DNA of 64,000 nt from Progne subis subis (GCA_022316685.1 JAKJHU010000067.1:496001-560000), one strand, 5' to 3'. Numbered from the stretch's first letter, positions 23,599 to 36,859 are shown. A program made the numbers and translations. The notes: generated by a model from the sequence alone, not told the origin.

Positions 23599-26578
23599 AG
23601 CCCTCTACTTATTGCAAAATATTTCCCCTAAAATATTGAAAATTTTCCTTCCAAATACTCATGACATTAGAAACAAACTTGAGGAATAAAAATCTGAAAT
23701 AGAGCAACACAGTATCTTCAGCCTGGTTTTACAAAATGTAGACCAGAAAGCAAAGTCACTGCCATTGAAAGGAGTAGTTCTTAAGTTCAAACCCATTTCC
23801 TACTTCTCCACATCAACCTCCAGAGAACAAGCATTCAAAAACCAGCATCAGATTCATTTCAGTTGCACTGACCATCATCATTTTTTGTGCAATTTTTGTG
23901 AATATTACACTCCTACAGAAATTCTGCCAACTTTGCTGACCTGGCAATATTAAACAGTGTGGTATGATAGAGGGAGTGAAGGCTTGTCTGGAAGAGCAAA
24001 AGTAAGCCTGCTCATATAGCAGATAAAACTCTCCCCAATTAGAGTGCTAAGAATGTTATTATTCTTAGAAGCATTATCTGTCCTTTGTAAAGTCTGTCTG
24101 ACTGTAAAGCAGATGCTGGTTTTATCCTGCATTTCTCAAGCAATCATTTTCTACTTTCTCTTCTTCTTTAGGATGTCACTCATCATTTGGAAATGATCAG
24201 AAGCATTTCTTGCTGCCAACCCAACCCAGCAGAACACTTTTAGAACTTTTCTGTGTGCTTCTGGAGAGCTAGCAGATAATCTGGGTTTTTCAAGTATATT
24301 GATGCAAAGACTGAGTGCAGGTGTTCATTCATTTGGCCCATTTCCTTTCATACTGATATCTGAAAGGGTGGGTGTTTGCCCTTTGGGAAAATGTCTTTGT
24401 CCACTGGCCATACAAGACATTTCAGGTTAAATGTTATTTTACATTCTAAGTGTCTTTGTTTCCAGACTGTGGTAAGAGGGGCATGTTATCAGAAAGACAT
24501 TTTATGGTATTTTCCTACTTCATTAAATATTCTTTAGGAAGATACCGCTTGTTTGCAGCTTCAGCTTGTCAGAGAAGTCCAGTGTGACATGTAGGAAGGG
24601 TCTCAAGTAGCAAAAAAAGGTGGACAGAAAAGTTCCCAAAGCTATTTTATATGCTAAGTCAAATACTTGTGACTGAGATGTAGTTAAAGAGCAACTGTAT
24701 CGTTTGCAACCAGAACTTCTTAGAAGGTTTTTGTCACCAATCCATGGTTTTAGAATAAGCCTTCTTTTCCTGCAATCATATATAAATTGTCAAATGCTAT
24801 AATCAACCAGCTCATCCAGGCTTATGGCAAAATTAAAAAGCCCTGGGGATTTTCTTATGGCTAAAATATTCTGTCTCACTTTTGATCACATCCCAGAATG
24901 TACTGTGACCTCTTAAGTTGTGACAAGACTGCTTCTACTTTGTCATTTTGTAGAATTATAATTGACTTCTCAATCCAACAACCATAAATTTAGTTGGGGG
25001 TCAAGTTTCAGTCTATAAGCTTAGTGTCACTGAAGCATATGGAGTCCTGCATGATCTCACTAGAGTAGGCAGATACCAGAGTTTTAGCTGTAAGGCAGAG
25101 TTTTCTGTATTCAGGAGATTGCATCCTTCCCACTTGAGTGTGATGCCCAGAAAATAATTTTAGAATTAGTTTGTTATCCTGAGGATATTTGAAATTTTAA
25201 CACACATTTTTTCATACCATCCTTCTATGTGCATGTATAGACTTCAATAAATATGTGTGTACGTTAAATTCATATACATGTACCTAGCCACATACAGAAA
25301 TTGCCACATGGGATGCACTGTTTATTCTTTTCTTCCTCGTCTTCTCATTACTAATAGATGTAACTTTAAAATATCGTGTTCACAAAAATTATCAAATAAA
25401 TTCAAAACCAGTTTAAATAGTTGTCTATTAAAAGAAAGACTTCCACTGTATTTACTTTCTATGAACATTAATCTCTTTGATTTCCTGTACTTACACTGAC
25501 TCTCTTGCTATGCCAAATAAACAACTCTCAACAAAGACAAGGTGAACACAATTTGAAAAGGGCAAGGCACACAGGCTGAGCAAAGTTGGTGTCAAAATTC
25601 TAAATGCCTGCTCTTATGACACATCCAGTATGATGATACCACATTTAATTTTGGTCTCAATGTTACCTTGATCCTCAAGGATGTCTTTACAGAAATCTGC
25701 CTCTGACTTGTCCTGGTTTGGTGTTTGTACTTGGGTGAAGAATAATTCCTCCTCACAGATGATCACAGAGAGTAACTGAGACAACTTGTTATGGATAGCA
25801 ACTTTGTTCCTCCACCAGCTCTTGATGGTTACTCATCCCTGTGTAATTGTTCATAGTGTTTCATGAAGAGCCTGTTAATCCCTATAGGTTGTGTGAAGTG
25901 ATTCCCTGTGGATGATCTAATTGAAACAATTAAGGTGGGTTTATTATTGCTGTTTAGTAACTGGACCCATATTCTCCTGTCGTACTCTGAGACGGAAACA
26001 AACGCTGGCTAGGAAGAGTGATGGCTATTTCCTCTTTACAAGTGTGCAGAGAATTAAGTGGTATGAAAGCTAAGCTGATAATCAGGTGGGTGAGTCAGGG
26101 GTTGATTTTGCAATTCGAAAGTTTTCCAATTTATTAGCTGCTTCTCTTTTAATTTAATTTCTTTTGAAGGTCAGTTTTTGGCTTGATTGTCTCTTTATTT
26201 TATCTGTTAATAACAATGTCTCTGATAAAAAGTTTTCCTGAAATGAAGAACAGAGCACAGGGAACACCTAAGGGAGCACATTAGCATGTAAAAGTGAGAG
26301 ATTCATCCCCAAGGTGACTAATCTCATGAAGTCCAGCAGCTTCAACCAGAGTCAGGGATCACTGGGCCTATGCTGGTTACTGCAGCACTCCCCACAGCCT
26401 GCTGCCTTGGAGGGACTGCTGGCATAAACCTCTAGAGGTCTTGCTGCCACTTGCACCTTTAAACTCTGTTATTACTGTTTTGTGATGTTAACTACAAGGT
26501 ATATTGAGTGTATTTCTGAAGGTCTGCTTTTTTTCCAGTAAAAATATGTCTGCGATAGTACACTGTTCTTGTCTTTCC

Positions 26579-26606
26579 TTTTTTTTTTTTTTTTTTTTTT
26601 TTTTTT
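26579..26606. repeat. poly(T) tract, about 28 bases
   Basis: Uninterrupted T run followed by GAGGTGAACTC. Confidence 0.85.
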
Positions 26607-27204
26607 GAGGTGAACTCTGAGCTACAAAATGCAAATGCAGGTAGCAGACCCTTTTCTGCTGGCTTCTTGAAGCTCACTGGCCTTTAGCTAACACAAGTTT
26701 AGCAGATAAAATTATTTCTCAGATTGCCACACCTTTCAAATTAGGTTGACTCTCTAGAAAATTTACAGTTCAGACATTAATAATATGTCAGTCAGAGTCA
26801 GTAGGAACAGGAATTTCCAACATAAACCCTTTCTACTCCTTTTGTCAAAATCAGCAGCTTAGACTATCACACAAAACTTTTGGGAAGATTATATCTAATA
26901 CCTGCACATAAATCTTAAATGTAGTCTTTAGCCTAATGTAACCAGAATGTTTTCAGGACATCAAATTATTGTGAAGGTCTTGCAATTTTTGGTAGGCTTT
27001 GATGCACTTCTGACACACTTTTTAATCTCAAAATGCAATTGAGAACAATCTCTTCATAGCTCGAGTCACTTGGCTTCTGAGTAACCAAAAACTACTATTC
27101 AAAGCATGACCACAAAATAAGACATATCTGTATTCAGGGTAATTTTTTTCAGGGCCCTTATTTCTTCAGGGATGTGTTCTCATTTGAAAAACTAAAAACT
27201 GGGG

Positions 27205-27246
<42 letters not shown>

Positions 27247-27253
27247 AAAAAAA
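27205..27253. repeat. poly(A) tract, 40 bases plus 8
   Basis: Forty As, one G, then eight As. It is among the longest homopolymers here and may vary in length or be misassembled. Confidence 0.85.
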
Positions 27254-28770
27254 TTGACTTAGCTATGTACTGTATTGGATAGGAATTTTTCTTTTTTCTT
27301 CAGCTTAATTGAAAGAAATTGTCAACATAATTGTCAACATTGTTATTTGCAGTTACATAAATGTAAATCATGAATAGCTGGGCTACTGTCAGAAATGTTA
27401 TTCTATATTAACCATCTGAAGTCAAGGGACAGAACTTGGCCTCTAACTGGATTTTTTGCACTGTCAAAGACCTTCAAATTACAGGGGAAATTGCTAGTCT
27501 GAAACAATTAAAATGGACACAGCTCATTAATGTTTTTAGTCAACTGCTATAGCATCAGTTCTCTGGGGAAAAAGCAACTATACTGAATCAGGATTATCAA
27601 AAAGATGTGCAGTTTTCTCTTTTAAACTGTTAGAATACAGACAGTTTAGTTCTTTTCTTAAATCTCTGTCTGAACCCCCCTCAGAATTGCAGCTAGGGAC
27701 AAAAAGTAAAATAAAAATATTAAAAATCCTGTAAACAACCCCTGTTGCTGTTGCTCTCTGAAACTGTAGGTGTGAAAGGAGTGTAACAACAAAATATCCA
27801 TAGCCACACTATTTTTGAAACTGTGGGACCTTGAAAAGCAGCCTGGCTGTAGCTCCCAAAAGACCTGTGTGCATACTAGAGGGGGGTATTTGTGCTGGGT
27901 ATCAGACTTCACCTACCAGCAGCTTTCACTTCCCTCTCTCTTAATGGTGGCGGCAAACCAGAGCTGTTTTTCTTTTGTCTTTCTTATGGATTTGCCCCTG
28001 CCTCTGTTGTAGTTTGGGCAGAATGTTTGTCATACTTAGGGCAGTGAAAATTAAATTTCATCTGATATACTGAGAATTGTTGAGATTGCCCTGGTTAGAT
28101 GCCAGTGTTGCTGGTCAATGTTAAGTCATGGAAATAGTTGGGAGATCTTTTGTGTTTTGCATTCACGGCATAAGCTGCTTTCAGGCAGTACACAAAAGAG
28201 CACAAAAAGAGCAGTAATGATCAGCTCTGCAGATAAGTGTTTTTCTGTGATATTGAGAAAGAAAATTTTACCTTAATTATGGGGTTTTTAAATTCTAAAG
28301 GAAGTTTGACTGTTCTTGACGTGCCTTGGTTCTTACATGCCAACCATCCAGACAGGAGAGATATGCACTATGCTACCATGCAAGCACGCAATGGGTGCCA
28401 TTTTCTTCATAGACTTTTTATGTTCATGATGTTTTCATTAAAATGGTTTTAATTTTCTTTCTTAAAAAAACCCTTGAAATATTTTTTTCATGATAATTCA
28501 GTCAAGGGTTTTTATAAAAGTCAAAACCTTGCTCATGCTGATCACTTTGGTCTTATTTTCTGCATATTAACATATGAAAACAAGATCAGCACAACTTGCA
28601 ACCTTGTTTTCTTTTGAAGTATTCAATAAAACAGGCATGTTCTGCAAATTGCAAGTTTTAGAATGTAATTTTAAGTGCTTTATAACATTATATGATACAG
28701 ATACTGCCTTCTTCAAATGACGATGAAAATAATTTTTGAATGGCCATTGCAAATCTTTACTTCTTGGGGG

Positions 28771-28982
28771 AAAAAAAAAACCCTTAGTCTTTAATGAAAA
28801 AAAAAAAAAAAAAAAAAACCCAAAACCAAAAAACAAAAAAAACCCCTACATTATTTCCATTTTGACCACCAAATAAAACCAAAACAAACAAACAAGCAAA
28901 AAAAAAAAAAACACCCAAAAACCAAAAAAAAAAAAAACCACCAAAAAACCCCCCCCCAAAAAACCAAAAAACCCACCAAAAC
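28771..28982. repeat. A/C-rich tract cluster
   Basis: Successive blocks of A runs broken by C runs (CCC, CCCC, up to nine Cs), with one short complex interruption near 28,845-28,875. The minus strand has many G runs and quadruplex potential. Confidence 0.8.
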
Positions 28983-29861
28983 TTAGACTGTGAAATCTGT
29001 TATTACTTAATATAACTAAAAGAGTGTGTTCTGTTTAAACTTATAAATAGTATAAAAGCAATTCTGTATGTGTTGCTTTTCTGGTTAAAGCAATGACGAA
29101 CATTTGTAATGGTGTTGTAATAGAGAAACTTTGTCTTTTCCACAACATATATAGTTCTAAAAACTTAATGTAACATAGTCAGATCTTTTTTTCTTTACTT
29201 CACTGAATCTGTGTTGTCCTAGCCAAACAGTGCTTATCCAGGGTTCAGACTGAAGTCAGTTTTCAATTCAATTTTCCCTGCTAAATTGAATGACTCCATA
29301 TAGCTTCTGTGTAATGTTCATAGCTTTCATGTGCTGGGCAGCCATTTCAGGAATAGATTCTTTCCTCTCTTGCAAGGCAGAATTTCTGAACTAAAAGACC
29401 CAACACAGCAAAACAAAATAAACGAAAACAAAACACTTTAGTGGGAAGGCATATTGTAAAAGAAGTGGAAGCAGAGTAAGAGATTGTTTTGAAAATCTTT
29501 GAACAATGGATTCAGACAGAGCAGAGAATCGGTGTGAAATTTGGATTGCAAAGTTTAAGTTTTATGCATCCTGTGTATAAATAAATTTCCAAAAAGTTGT
29601 GACTCTGTTAAAAGGTTTCAGACAATCTGTTACCCTTCCACTGCTTCTTTATTACTTTCCTGTTAAGTTTCCTTACGTGAGTTTAGACATTCAGATATGA
29701 GCCAAATGTGAAGAAGTAGGCGCCTACCAACCACAATTCTTCTCATTTTGAGGTCACTCAGGCAGATCACAGAAGTCATGCTCCTGACAACTATAAAAGA
29801 AGACAAACTGGCTAGCTTGCATTGAAATACAACTTCTAGACACTTAAAAAGTAGGAGAGAC

Positions 29862-29875
29862 TTTTTTTTTTTTTT
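29862..29875. repeat. short poly(T) tract
   Basis: About 14 Ts followed by AATTG. Confidence 0.6.
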
Positions 29876-32202
29876 AATTGAGAATGTAGATACTTATGAA
29901 ATATGTATGAATTTTGTATTTAAAGAATTTAGTAATTATTGAATGGTCTTTATTAGCCTTTGCTGGTCACATTGAGTATCCTGAATTTTGAGCGTATTTT
30001 AAAGTGTCAGCATGATGTACAGATTTGAGAAAAAAAAAAAGAAAAAAATCCCAAATCACCAGAAAGTATGCCATTTAATTGAATATACTGTATAAGTTAA
30101 ATTTAGAAGTCCTCAGTGCTACATACCTCAGCCACAATTCTCAAGGCTGCTGTTGCCATTCTAGGCCAATAATTCTCTACATCATTATGATGGTAGAGTC
30201 ACAAATATCTCATTTCATGTAGAATAATTTTACTTGTTACTGCTATCTATCTATGCAAAAATATGGTTCTACCATACAAAGACACACAAAACTAACACAG
30301 GTTAGTAAGCCACCTGTCTAATTAGAGGAGTTGTCACAGCTCAAGCAAGTAAAACAGAGCTTCATGTCCAGGAAAGCTCAGCAAAAGCACACCTGACAAG
30401 CCTCAGTTGAAAGGTTTTCCAGATTTAGTGCAAAGCTTACACCTGTTTATCACAGACAACACTATTACTAGGCTGCACAGTTAGAGTCTCTAAGATGGAG
30501 TGATTAAATTAAATCATGGTATATGAGTAAAATAATGACTAATATGTGTTTGACTGTGAAAGAAGAGAGATTAATTCCTTTCATTTTATTGTTTTGCGCA
30601 AATACGTGCTTACTGCATTCCACCACTTGCAGCATAGCTGATTTTTATTTTTATATTATGTATTTGATATGATTTTTGACATTACTATTTACAACAACCA
30701 TAACAGGTTATCTGTAACAAAGGTTCTTAAGCTTTTGGTACTACTAAGCATCAAATACAGTGCAACATTTTTACTAATGAAAATGGAATTGCTTATTTTT
30801 GTCTATTAAATTAGATTACACTCTTGACATTTGAGAGGCTGTACATAAAAACCTGTCTTTTTAAAAACTATGCCACTAATGTTTCTATTTTGTTACTGGT
30901 TTCCTTTTTTAAAAATCACAGTTATCGCACTGGTTGTAATTCTTTCCTCACACAATTTTGATAATAGTATTGATGTCAGCAGAATTATTCTTCATCTGCC
31001 CACTATGAACAGAGTATCAGATTAATTGGACCAAATTATTTACATGCCATATTATAGGAACTTATTACTTTTCTTTGTCAGACATAATCATGATAATTTT
31101 AGTAGGGAATAGGTTAAAATAATCTTCATCCAGTTGGGCAAATTGAGTCAGCCTGCTGCTGTGTTATATAGCCCGTCTGTTCTGCCAACTTATTTTTGAT
31201 GAGCTTCTTAGAAATAGCTGCTTTTATGCCAGTGACTTAGGGTAGGTTTGTGTGTAATTATGCTCTTAGTAACATTGCAAGTATAAAGAAAGAAATGGAA
31301 AAAAAAAAAAGACATAGGTCTTTTATGGGACCTCTTGTAGGCTTCTGTCTCATTATGTTAACAATCTGCCTAGAGAATGGTGTCAGATTTAGAGAGCAGA
31401 CAAGATTGATTTACTTTTCAGGCCCTTCTACCCAGCCTAATTATTGCGTTACAAATGGCGATTCTTTCACCCCTCTGAAGGAGCACTTTGATTAGTGTCT
31501 GCAATGCAGGTGCCAGGGCTTAATACGGTAAGTGCATGTCAACTAGTTTCTTTCATCACATAGTCAAACTGTATAAAAAAAGCCAGTGCACAGTAGGAGC
31601 TGATACATAGCTTTACCAGAGCTTATATGAGCTTAAAATTGATAGGGTTAGAACAGCTATTAAATTTGCCATTTTCTTTTGTTTAATTTTTCTGTTGTTG
31701 TTCTAATAAACAGGAGAAGAAAGGATAGATGCAAAATAGGAATAAAATTAGTGTGAATAGGTAGTTTGCCATTGTATAATTTAATTTGAAATTCAGATCA
31801 GATTTCTGCCTTTTCCCTGCCCCCAAGACAAGATTGAATGGTTCTTGTAACAAAGTTATAGTTTCAGTTATAGTTTCAACATTATAGGCTTTCTTCACTG
31901 CTCATGTACTTGATGATTTGACTGTTTGAAAGAGTTTTAATATTTAGCTGATACTCTTTTTCATTCCTTGAAGATCCATTTATAAATAGCATTTTTTTGC
32001 CAGTTGAGAATGACTACATAAATATAGGCTTGAATCGATAAATGGGAACACAGGATTATTAGCACTAATTCCTTAAAAAGAATTGGTAATCTTCATGCCA
32101 AATTCAACAGGATTCACTTCAGACACACTAGATTTCTCATTGATTTCTTATTGCAGGTTTCTCATTTATTTTGAATGTTCTCTCATTTGCCAGAAAAAGT
32201 TT

Positions 32203-32223
32203 GTTGTTTTTTTTTTTTTTTTT
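32203..32223. repeat. poly(T) tract
   Basis: About 20 Ts after GTTG. About 100 bases on, a poly(A) run of about 13 is followed by seven Gs. Confidence 0.75.
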
Positions 32224-33588
32224 CCACTTTACACACTCTAGAGCAGAAAAATGTATGAAGAAAGAGAGCCAGCGTGACAGTCTTTCACCAATAATTTTAC
32301 ATAAGATAGTACTATTACAAAAAAAAAAAAAAGTGGGGGGGAGGATATTGCAAAGGAGAAATTGTAGGAGCGCTGCTGTTCCGAGTGGCACATAAAGGTG
32401 AGGCCCTTGAGATCACTGAAGGGAGTGTGATGTTTCTCAAACACCTGTGTGTTTGAGTTCCTGGCTCAGAGAACACCTGCTTCTTACTCAGCTATTTCAT
32501 TTTCCCTTGGATTCTTATTATGAACTCTGTCAATCCTCATCCCATGTTTAACCAGCATTGCATGTTAATAGGTATCATTTACACCTCAAATGACTTTTCT
32601 GTGTTCAATTTGATACACGTTCCTTTCGAATTATGTCTGAATATATACTGAATTATGCAAAAATTGATGGGTCTTCTTCTTAACTATTTTGTGTGCTATT
32701 ATTTAGTGGTATTTAGGGGAATTATCAGGAAACTGTATCAGTAATCATTGTAATGTTCATTACTTTTACAACAAATATATCCTATGCTTATTAATAATCT
32801 TATAATAATTTCTGTCTTATCTGAGATTCTTAGAGTTTTAAAAAAAATACTTTCTAATTGTGGATCATCATATGGAGTGTAGCTGTTAAAACTAGCATTT
32901 GCATTATATTTTAAAAATTCTTGTAGTTTTACTAAAATAAATGAAAATACAGAGACAAATGTCAAGTCCAACAGTGCTAAGATCTCACAAAATACACCTG
33001 TAGATTGTTGACAGTCAAGTAATTTATTTTAATATAGGCAGGTCAAAATTTTGCCTAATTAAACTAAAACAATACGATTGTACCTTCACAGCTGAATTAA
33101 TTGTAGCCATCTGTGTTAAACAAAATAGTCTTAACATACATGAGTAGACCTGTTGAGATCAGAAATTAGTAATGAGTAAGAATATAAGAACTTAGAAAGG
33201 AAAGCAGACATCCAACAGAAGAATGTTCACATTTTAAAATTAGGCTACCCTGGTCAAATATTTTTTGACTACAGTAATATTGACTCCAAACTTTTTACTC
33301 AACTTTCATGTGAAATCTATTGAAAATATATTCACATTTTCTCTAGTGTCTAGATCCTATCAAACTGCATTTTTAAAAATTTTAGAGACTGATCATAGTC
33401 TCGAGGCTGAGTCAACACTTGGATTTTGTAAAAGTACTGTGCTTTCCACAGCATATTTCTGTTGGAGATCTATTGAGTTTGGATTTTTCAAAAATAAGGC
33501 ATGGAATGGTGCATGTTTTGAAGATTTCTTGTAAAATCCTGCAAGGCATGTGTAAGGTACTTGGCAGGTTTTTGGTTTCCTTTTTAAG

Positions 33589-33632
33589 CTATGTTATGTT
33601 ATGTTATGTTTTATGTTATGTTATGTTATGTT
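33589..33632 (+). repeat. (TTATG)n pentanucleotide microsatellite
   Basis: About eight TATGT units with one TT insertion, ending about 100 bases before the CR1 tail. Confidence 0.85.
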
Positions 33633-33724
33633 CCAGAACTTTTCATAACTTCTCATTTTTTATTCTGTATAGAAGTTCTGGAATGCAACATACTATTATA
33701 AAATACCTCCTGTAACTTGCACAC

Positions 33725-33950
33725 CTCTCATAAAGATATTAGGAAGAAGTTCTTTACTGTGAGGGTGGTGAGGTACTAGAACAGGTTGCCCAGAGAAGCT
33801 GTGGGTGCTGGAAGTGTTAAAGACCAGGCTCGATGGAGCTCTGAGCAACTTGGTCTAGTGGAAGGTATCCCTACCCATGGCAGGAAGGTTGGAACAAGAG
33901 GAACTTTAAGGTCTCTTTTGACTCAGCCCATTCTATAATTCTATGAATTC
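33725..33950 (+). mobile_element. CR1 LINE, 3'-truncated tail
   Basis: The sequence matches the familiar 3' untranslated region of avian CR1: AGATATTAGGAAGAAGTTC, TTTACTGTGAGGGTGGTGAG, ACAGGTTGCCCAGAGAAGC, then CTAGTGGAAGGTATCCCTAC, ending in ATTCTATAATTCTATGAATTC, the degenerate short tandem repeat that closes CR1 copies. Only the last 220 or so bases are present, as expected for severe 5' truncation. Divergence is moderate, so it is not a recent insertion. Confidence 0.93.
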
Positions 33951-33954
33951 AAAC

Positions 33955-35350
33955 CTTGTATAGGCATGAAGGAATTAAATATTATGTAAATATTTTAGAG
34001 GCTTTAATGTACTTTGGTAAACTAGACTCTTAAGGAGATTGCTGTGGTCTGAACACCAAATAGTTAAAGCACTATTTAAATGCTAATGCTATGCAAAGAC
34101 CAACATTTTTCATTCAGTTAAAAAAAAAAAAAAAAGAACAAAAACAAGCAAGAAGACAAGCATGTACAGTAATATAATTTAGGTGGTACAGAATAAATGC
34201 AAGAAAGACAGGAATATATTATTATTATGTTTACTGTTGGACATTAACTCTCCTATATTTTCTAGCAAAATTGTTTCTATAAATTCATCCTTTTTGTATG
34301 TTTTTCTGTACCAACTCACTAAGTCACATGCAGTGTATGATATAATTTTAGCTTTGGGGGATGGTGCTTATGCTCAGACTGTTTGAAGAATGTGCATCAT
34401 ACATTTGAGTGTAATTTAAAAAACAATCATGAAGGGGCAGTGCCACTCTGACATATGCGTCTTGCAGTAGAATGAGTTTGAAATTTGGTTTCATAAGCTC
34501 TTAATGAAGTAGTAGACAGGAATTTTAATAGACCACACTTTCTCACATATACTGAAGAAGACCTTACAGTAAATGGGAATATAATTTTACTGCATATTTT
34601 CAGCATCGTAACTGACTAAGTAAGAAACTCCAGCTTAATCTCCAGATTTGTGAATTTTAATTCAAACCTTTGATTCAGATTAGGCAATTATTCTTTGCAC
34701 TTATCTTGCTCAAACTAAAGTATGAGGAGTTTCAAAGCTGCAGCAACAGTTTATCATGCTTGCAACACTAATTACAACATAGCTTTTTTCAATTGCATGA
34801 GAACACAAAGATCATCTGTGTCATCATTCTTGCTTGATGCATAATTATGACCCAGTGCTTTAATTTGAATTGTCCAAAGGAAGGTTGAATTAACTTCCTT
34901 GCCAGTAAATATAACAGCTGGGAATCTGTTAGTTCCCTGCAGAGATCTCCAGGCAATATTTACCAGAAATTTCAAGTGCAAAATAAACTGTTGTGCTATA
35001 GCAGTCGGTCTTCACGGTGCTATGTGTACAGCTGTAATAAGTAGCAACATACAGTTAAACAGTGTGAATTTGATCCTGTTACACCTTTCCTATCAATACT
35101 ACTTGCACATTTCATGTTCTGATGCATAATAATTTACTTTATAAATACGATTTTTATGGGAATGTGTAGCACATCCTTATATAGAAACAAACTGGGTTTT
35201 TTTGAACACAAAACTTCTTTTCCAAAAGGAGTTAATGCTGATAACAGAAGCATCATTTTTTTTTTTTTTAATAGTTTTCTCTCTGTGTGTACTTCACGTA
35301 TTTCTGAATTTTTAGCGCATTTAAAATTACCTTAGTCCAGATTTGTTAAT
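33955..35350. other. AT-rich non-coding stretch
   Basis: No gene or interspersed repeat seen; one poly(A) run near 34,121-34,136 and a poly(T) run near 35,258-35,270. Confidence 0.55.
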
Positions 35351-35399
35351 GGGTTTATATGTTCATAGCTTAAGGACGTCTTGAAGGTTAGCTAGGGAG

Positions 35400-35880
35400 C
35401 CTTGCGCTGGCTTTCCGATGTTAGGCGGTTTGGCACAACACTCTTTCAGCGGTGCAGAGACACTCTGAAGCACTAACAACCAAAGTCACAGCACCATTAC
35501 TGCGAGCAGCGCACGCCCGGCTGGAGCGGGGCAGCGGCAGGAGCGAGCGGCGGCTCCGTGCGCCCCGCGCCCGCCGCGCTCCTCTCCGGCGCTGCACTGT
35601 TTTGTCAACAGCTCCATCTGCAGCCCGTGGGCAGCCGGGAGCCGCGCTGCCAGCGCAACGCAGCTGTCTGGGAAAATTAGACAAGGAAAGGCAACACCTT
35701 GAAACACCTTTTTGCGGTTGAAATTTCGGCGCTGTCAGGTTTTATATGATTTCTGAGAGTATAGCCGTAGGCTCTGTCAACGGGAACTCACTGGAAAAGA
35801 AGCCGGGAGGGAGCAAAAGGAGAAAGGAGGCGTCAGTGCTGCTGAGGGCCTGCAAGCAGGCATAGTAAACTCTCCAGTCA
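35400..35880. promoter_or_regulatory. CpG-island-like segment, candidate promoter / first exon
   Basis: This is the only strongly GC-rich segment in the window. Eighteen CpG dinucleotides fall between about 35,502 and 35,601, in a stretch rich in GCGG, CCGC and GAGCGG motifs. Scattered CpGs continue to about 35,840 (GAAATTTCGGCGCTGTC, GAGGCGTCAG). AT-rich DNA flanks it on both sides. This is the texture of a vertebrate unmethylated promoter island with a non-coding or short-coding first exon. Open frames across it on both strands begin at GTG or TTG rather than ATG, so I call no protein. Neither a TATA box nor transcription direction can be read with confidence. It could serve a long gene whose remaining exons lie in or beyond the window, or a lncRNA. 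Confidence 0.6.
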
Positions 35881-36239
35881 GCTCTTTAAATATGTACACA
35901 GCAAATTAACCTGAATGCTTGATATTAATGTTTTCTCACTATTCCTTTCTGCAAATATGCTTTTATTTGCCAAGGCCAGTCCTAAGCTCTTGGTACAATG
36001 TCCCTTTTGTGATGTGACTGTGAGAATAGTCTAACCCATTCTGCCAGCAGTGTGATTTCGGTGATGTAACTTGTGTGTCCAACAGTGCCGAATCTGAAGG
36101 GTTTCCTTAAGAGTGTGGGGCAAAAAATACCATTTATACGCAGGGTCTGCAGTCTGGCAACACTAGAGGGCTGCAGAAGTCTTTTCTAGTCACCTACAGG
36201 TGACATGGGTTTTTGGTTTGGATTGGTTTGTTTGTTTTT

Positions 36240-36265
36240 TAATTTTTATTTTTTTTTTTTTTTTC
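36240..36265. repeat. T-rich tract
   Basis: AATTTTTATT followed by about 18 Ts and CCTGAGG. Confidence 0.75.
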
Positions 36266-36559
36266 CTGAGGGGTGAAAGTGGTACTAAGTACAGTGGTTC
36301 CACTGCTAATGGAAGTACTTGAGCAGGGCAGACAGTATGAATGAAGATGCTAAGCAGGTTTCCAAACAGCACCGGTTCTAAATATCTTTCAATTAAAAGA
36401 ATTAAAGGAGTTAAGCTGTAAGTGAATATCTTTATATGTCCTGACATCTAATAATGTAGTAATTGTCGTCTATTTGTAGAGTCATTCAGCAAAACATTTA
36501 TTTCTTCTTCACTTTATTCCATACTTTTATTAATAGCAAGAGAATGTAGGTTTGTGGTT

Positions 36560-36562
<3 letters not shown>

Positions 36563-36597
<35 letters not shown>
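36563..36597. repeat. poly(T) tract, 35 bases
   Basis: Uninterrupted T run followed directly by GTGGGGTGCAGG. The same GTGGGGTGC 9-mer follows the poly(T) tract at 3,539-3,569. Confidence 0.85.
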
Positions 36598-36598
<1 letters not shown>

Positions 36599-36859
36599 TG
36601 GGGTGCAGGTGGATTTTTAGGCTCACTTTTATGAATGAAGCTATTTGTCATTCTCCCATGTCTGTATGCAGGTTGTTAAAAGACTGTATGTTATCTTTAG
36701 AACACCTTCAGATATCTTTTTTGACCTATTGATGCTCTTGACAAATTAAAATGTCATTCACGATGGACAGGAACATTAGTCAGTAGGCAACAGTCATTCC
36801 CTGGCCACAGAGCACAGTACACAGAAAGCCTTCCCTTCCCCTTTTCAGTCCTCATGACA

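Larger units (their letters stand above)
16385..33588. other. long AT-rich non-coding stretch
   Basis: Seventeen kilobases without a gene or a recognisable interspersed repeat. It contains four long A/C or G/T tracts, several 26-40-base homopolymers, two perfect short palindromes and a 22-bp tandem duplication, listed separately. Patches near 25,960-26,240 and 31,020-31,250 have the dense ATTA-rich texture of conserved non-coding elements, but nothing proves it. Confidence 0.55.

Noticed and set aside
25690..25900. Possible LTR start at GTCCTGGTTTGGTG
   Set aside because: The short opening resembles the start of some bird LTRs, but no further landmarks, poly(A) signal or target duplication follow.
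26270..26450. Possible internal CR1 piece (CATGAAGTCCAGCAG)
   Set aside because: The similarity to CR1 does not extend beyond about 15 bases.
35421..35721. Open frames of 73-89 codons across the CpG island on both strands
   Set aside because: They begin at GTG or TTG, are Arg/Ala-rich from GC content, and overlap in several frames; the island is better read as regulatory or non-coding.
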